Source of the DNA: Bryum argenteum
Taxonomy: Eukaryota; Streptophyta; Bryopsida; Bryales; Bryaceae
Reading direction: 5' to 3'
Assembly: GCA_037043015.1 (NCBI GenBank)
Contig: CM073326.1
Coordinates: forward strand, 15,694,345-15,758,344
DNA: 64,000 bases
The translations under genes were made by a program, and so were the position numbers. Under the pieces are notes generated by a model. It ran no database searches and was not told the DNA's origin. It saw only the letters and a program-made list of their open reading frames with translations. Positions 62,424 to 64,000 of the stretch are shown piece after piece; position 1 is the stretch's first letter; every line of letters begins with the position of its first letter.

Positions 62424-64000
62424 TCATACATATACATAAGGGGGAGGATCGGAAGGTTCCCCTACGTAACCTTCATGTCGACTTGGCTGCTTCTTCAACA
62501 TCCCATGATCAGTGTTCACATCGTGGAGAGTGGTCTCTTCGCACTCGCCCAATCCCATCTCACTCGAAGCCCTCGGCGGAAGATATCCTTCGAGAGCTTT
62601 GATTTGATCCAACGATAGTGCACCATCCTCAGGAAAGGCAACTTTGAATATGAAGTACAACCTGCCCTTCATGTTCGGCATCTTATACTGCGGCATACCC
62701 TCATTGTACACGACTTTGAACTGACCTGCACAAATCCCACACATCCTTAATCTCAAACATCACATCTAAGAAATGACTGAATATGGAGAATACCGCAAGT
62801 GGTTTAACCCCTAAAGATCCTTCAAATCCAAGATCCTTAAAATCCAAGACTGGTTTGAGGGTTCCTAGAGGAATAAAATTGAGCTGACTTTGACCGTTAT
62901 AATCTCATAACTGGAAAAGAATCAAGGGTACAAAATTGGCATGCAAGAAGTATGTCAAACTAACTGCAAGATTCTATAGTTGGAGTTTCTTAGATTGTTT
63001 AGATTGAGTTTTTTGGTCTTGAAGTAGAAAGAGGTTATTTTTGTAATTTAGGCAATTTTGCAGCAAGGGTTAATTAAATACCTGGCCTGATGATCTTTCC
63101 AGGAGCCGACTTTATAAGTAGGTGACGGCCGTCGAGGTGCGTGAAACGGAACTGGAATCCGCACAAAGCTTCGGTAAGGCTGAGTTTGTGGCCCACAAAG
63201 AGGTCATCGCCTTTCCTCTGGAACTTGTTATGCATTTGTTGCAATATGAAGATGAGATCTCCCGTAATAGTGTTCGGCTGCAAGTCGATAATAGGAGAGT
63301 CTGTAAGTCATACATGATGATCTAAGAAAACTAGCATTTTTTGATCGAAATGTACGCACCGCCTCGTGAGCCAGGCCTGGGAAGGTGATCGTCTGCCCGT
63401 TCTGCATTCCCTTCTCGATGTGTACTTGAAGCTCTAGTTTCTTGAGCAGAACCTTTCGACCTTTGCACTGAAGCACATTTCTCTTGTCCGAGACCTATCA
63501 ATGGCAGGAGTAGAGGTTTATTAACCGGCACAATAGAGTGTATTGCAACATTGTTTTAAAATTCATGATTTTAGGGTTGAGCTTGATTCTAACCTGAGCC
63601 GTCGCAGTAAGGACACTTTTCCTCCACTTGTGTTGAATAGAGAACAACTTGGTGAATGATCTTACCCGTGCCTTGACACCAACCACATTGGCTTGGTGTT
63701 GCGCTTGGTTTGGATCCCGTTCTGCATGATGATTGTGGAATAAAGACCAATTGAATACTAATAATTACAAGCATGTTTGCTTAATTAGAATCATCATGCG
63801 AGCTTGATTCATCAATATCTAATGAAGAGTATGTTTTCAAGGAGGTTAATCAGCTCATTTATAACACTTTGGTTAGTAACAATTGTTCTAGCTTAAAGAT
63901 TCCACCTAATGAACGCGGCCTAAAAACTCACCCTTTGCAAATGAAGCAGATAACATTTTGAAAATGAGGGAGTTTCTTCAAGCAGCCATTGTAGATCTCT
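62424..64000 (-). CDS. Type A DnaJ/Hsp40 co-chaperone, 3' part, with a reading-frame problem
   Basis: The gene runs off the window end, so the J domain is missing. Exons on the minus strand: 64000-63932 (partial), 63721-63594, 63480-63360 or slightly longer, 63277-63082 and 62725-62424. The product delivers clients to Hsp70. Seen are zinc-finger motifs CFICKGTG, CGWCQGTG and CPYCDGSG, a degraded fourth (NVLQCKGRK, first Cys lost), and the substrate domain with GMQNGQTITFPG, PNTITGDLIFILQQ, LSLTEALCGFQF and YNEGMPQYKMP, all close to plant J2/J3. Exons at 63360, 63082 and 62424 are in frame with one another. The join from 63594 to the next exon at its only GT-AG pair is out of frame by one base. 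The C-terminus YVYV lacks the CaaX farnesylation box of J2/J3. It may be a decaying copy. Confidence 0.75.
62808..63069. mobile_element. TTAA-flanked element inside the last DnaJ intron
   Basis: TTAA at 62804-62807 and 63070-63073 bracket 262 bases that begin CCCCTAAAGATCC and end CAAGGG. Only the outermost bases are inverted repeats, so the call rests mainly on the TTAA sites and the CCCCTAAAG start shared with 1197 and 14468. Confidence 0.5.

Overview
The window is nuclear DNA of a land plant. The genes have many short introns with GT-AG borders, and the recognisable proteins are plant types: a tonoplast dicarboxylate carrier, a long ABCB transporter, a pollen-germination-related TPR protein, the thylakoid rhodanese-like protein TROL, a plant F-box protein, an ARF-type GTPase and a DnaJ/Hsp40. 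Stowaway-type MITEs and other inverted-repeat elements fill much of the rest. The species cannot be fixed from the sequence; a non-seed plant is possible because the proteins are rather divergent from the flowering-plant relatives I can recall, but this is an inference.

Layout. 1-7.6 kb: repeat-rich, with several TTAA-flanked elements and no gene I can support. 7.7-10.1 kb (+): five-exon SLC13/DASS dicarboxylate transporter. 10.6-11.2 kb: tandem duplication. 11.5-14.7 kb: a nested stack of DNA transposon relics. 15.7-16.8 kb (+): single-exon gene of unknown function. 18.1-25.1 kb (-): 16-exon ABCB transporter whose exon junctions all keep frame (1431 aa), with an unusually long N-terminus. 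28.0-29.3 kb (-): three-exon ARF-family GTPase, with its last coding bases re-duplicated downstream. 31.8-34.5 kb: duplicated repeat block with a datable MITE insertion. 35.1-35.9 kb (+): F-box protein. 38.7-43.4 kb (+): six-exon NPG1-like TPR protein with tandemly duplicated stretches in its introns. 44.3-48.4 kb (+): two tandem genes for small secreted eight-cysteine peptides that I cannot assign to a known family; this is the most novel item. 51.1-54.6 kb: a large inverted repeat and a second copy of the transposon seen at 11.5 kb. 56.0 kb and 60.8 kb: minisatellites. 57.7-60.2 kb (+): TROL. 62.4-64.0 kb (-): 3' part of a DnaJ gene with a reading-frame problem at one intron.

The genes are ordinary eukaryotic neighbours with no sign of a shared pathway, except the tandem peptide pair. 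Coordinates of multi-exon genes come from joining open frames at GT/AG sites by eye; each model was checked for length divisible by three. No homology search or RNA evidence was available.
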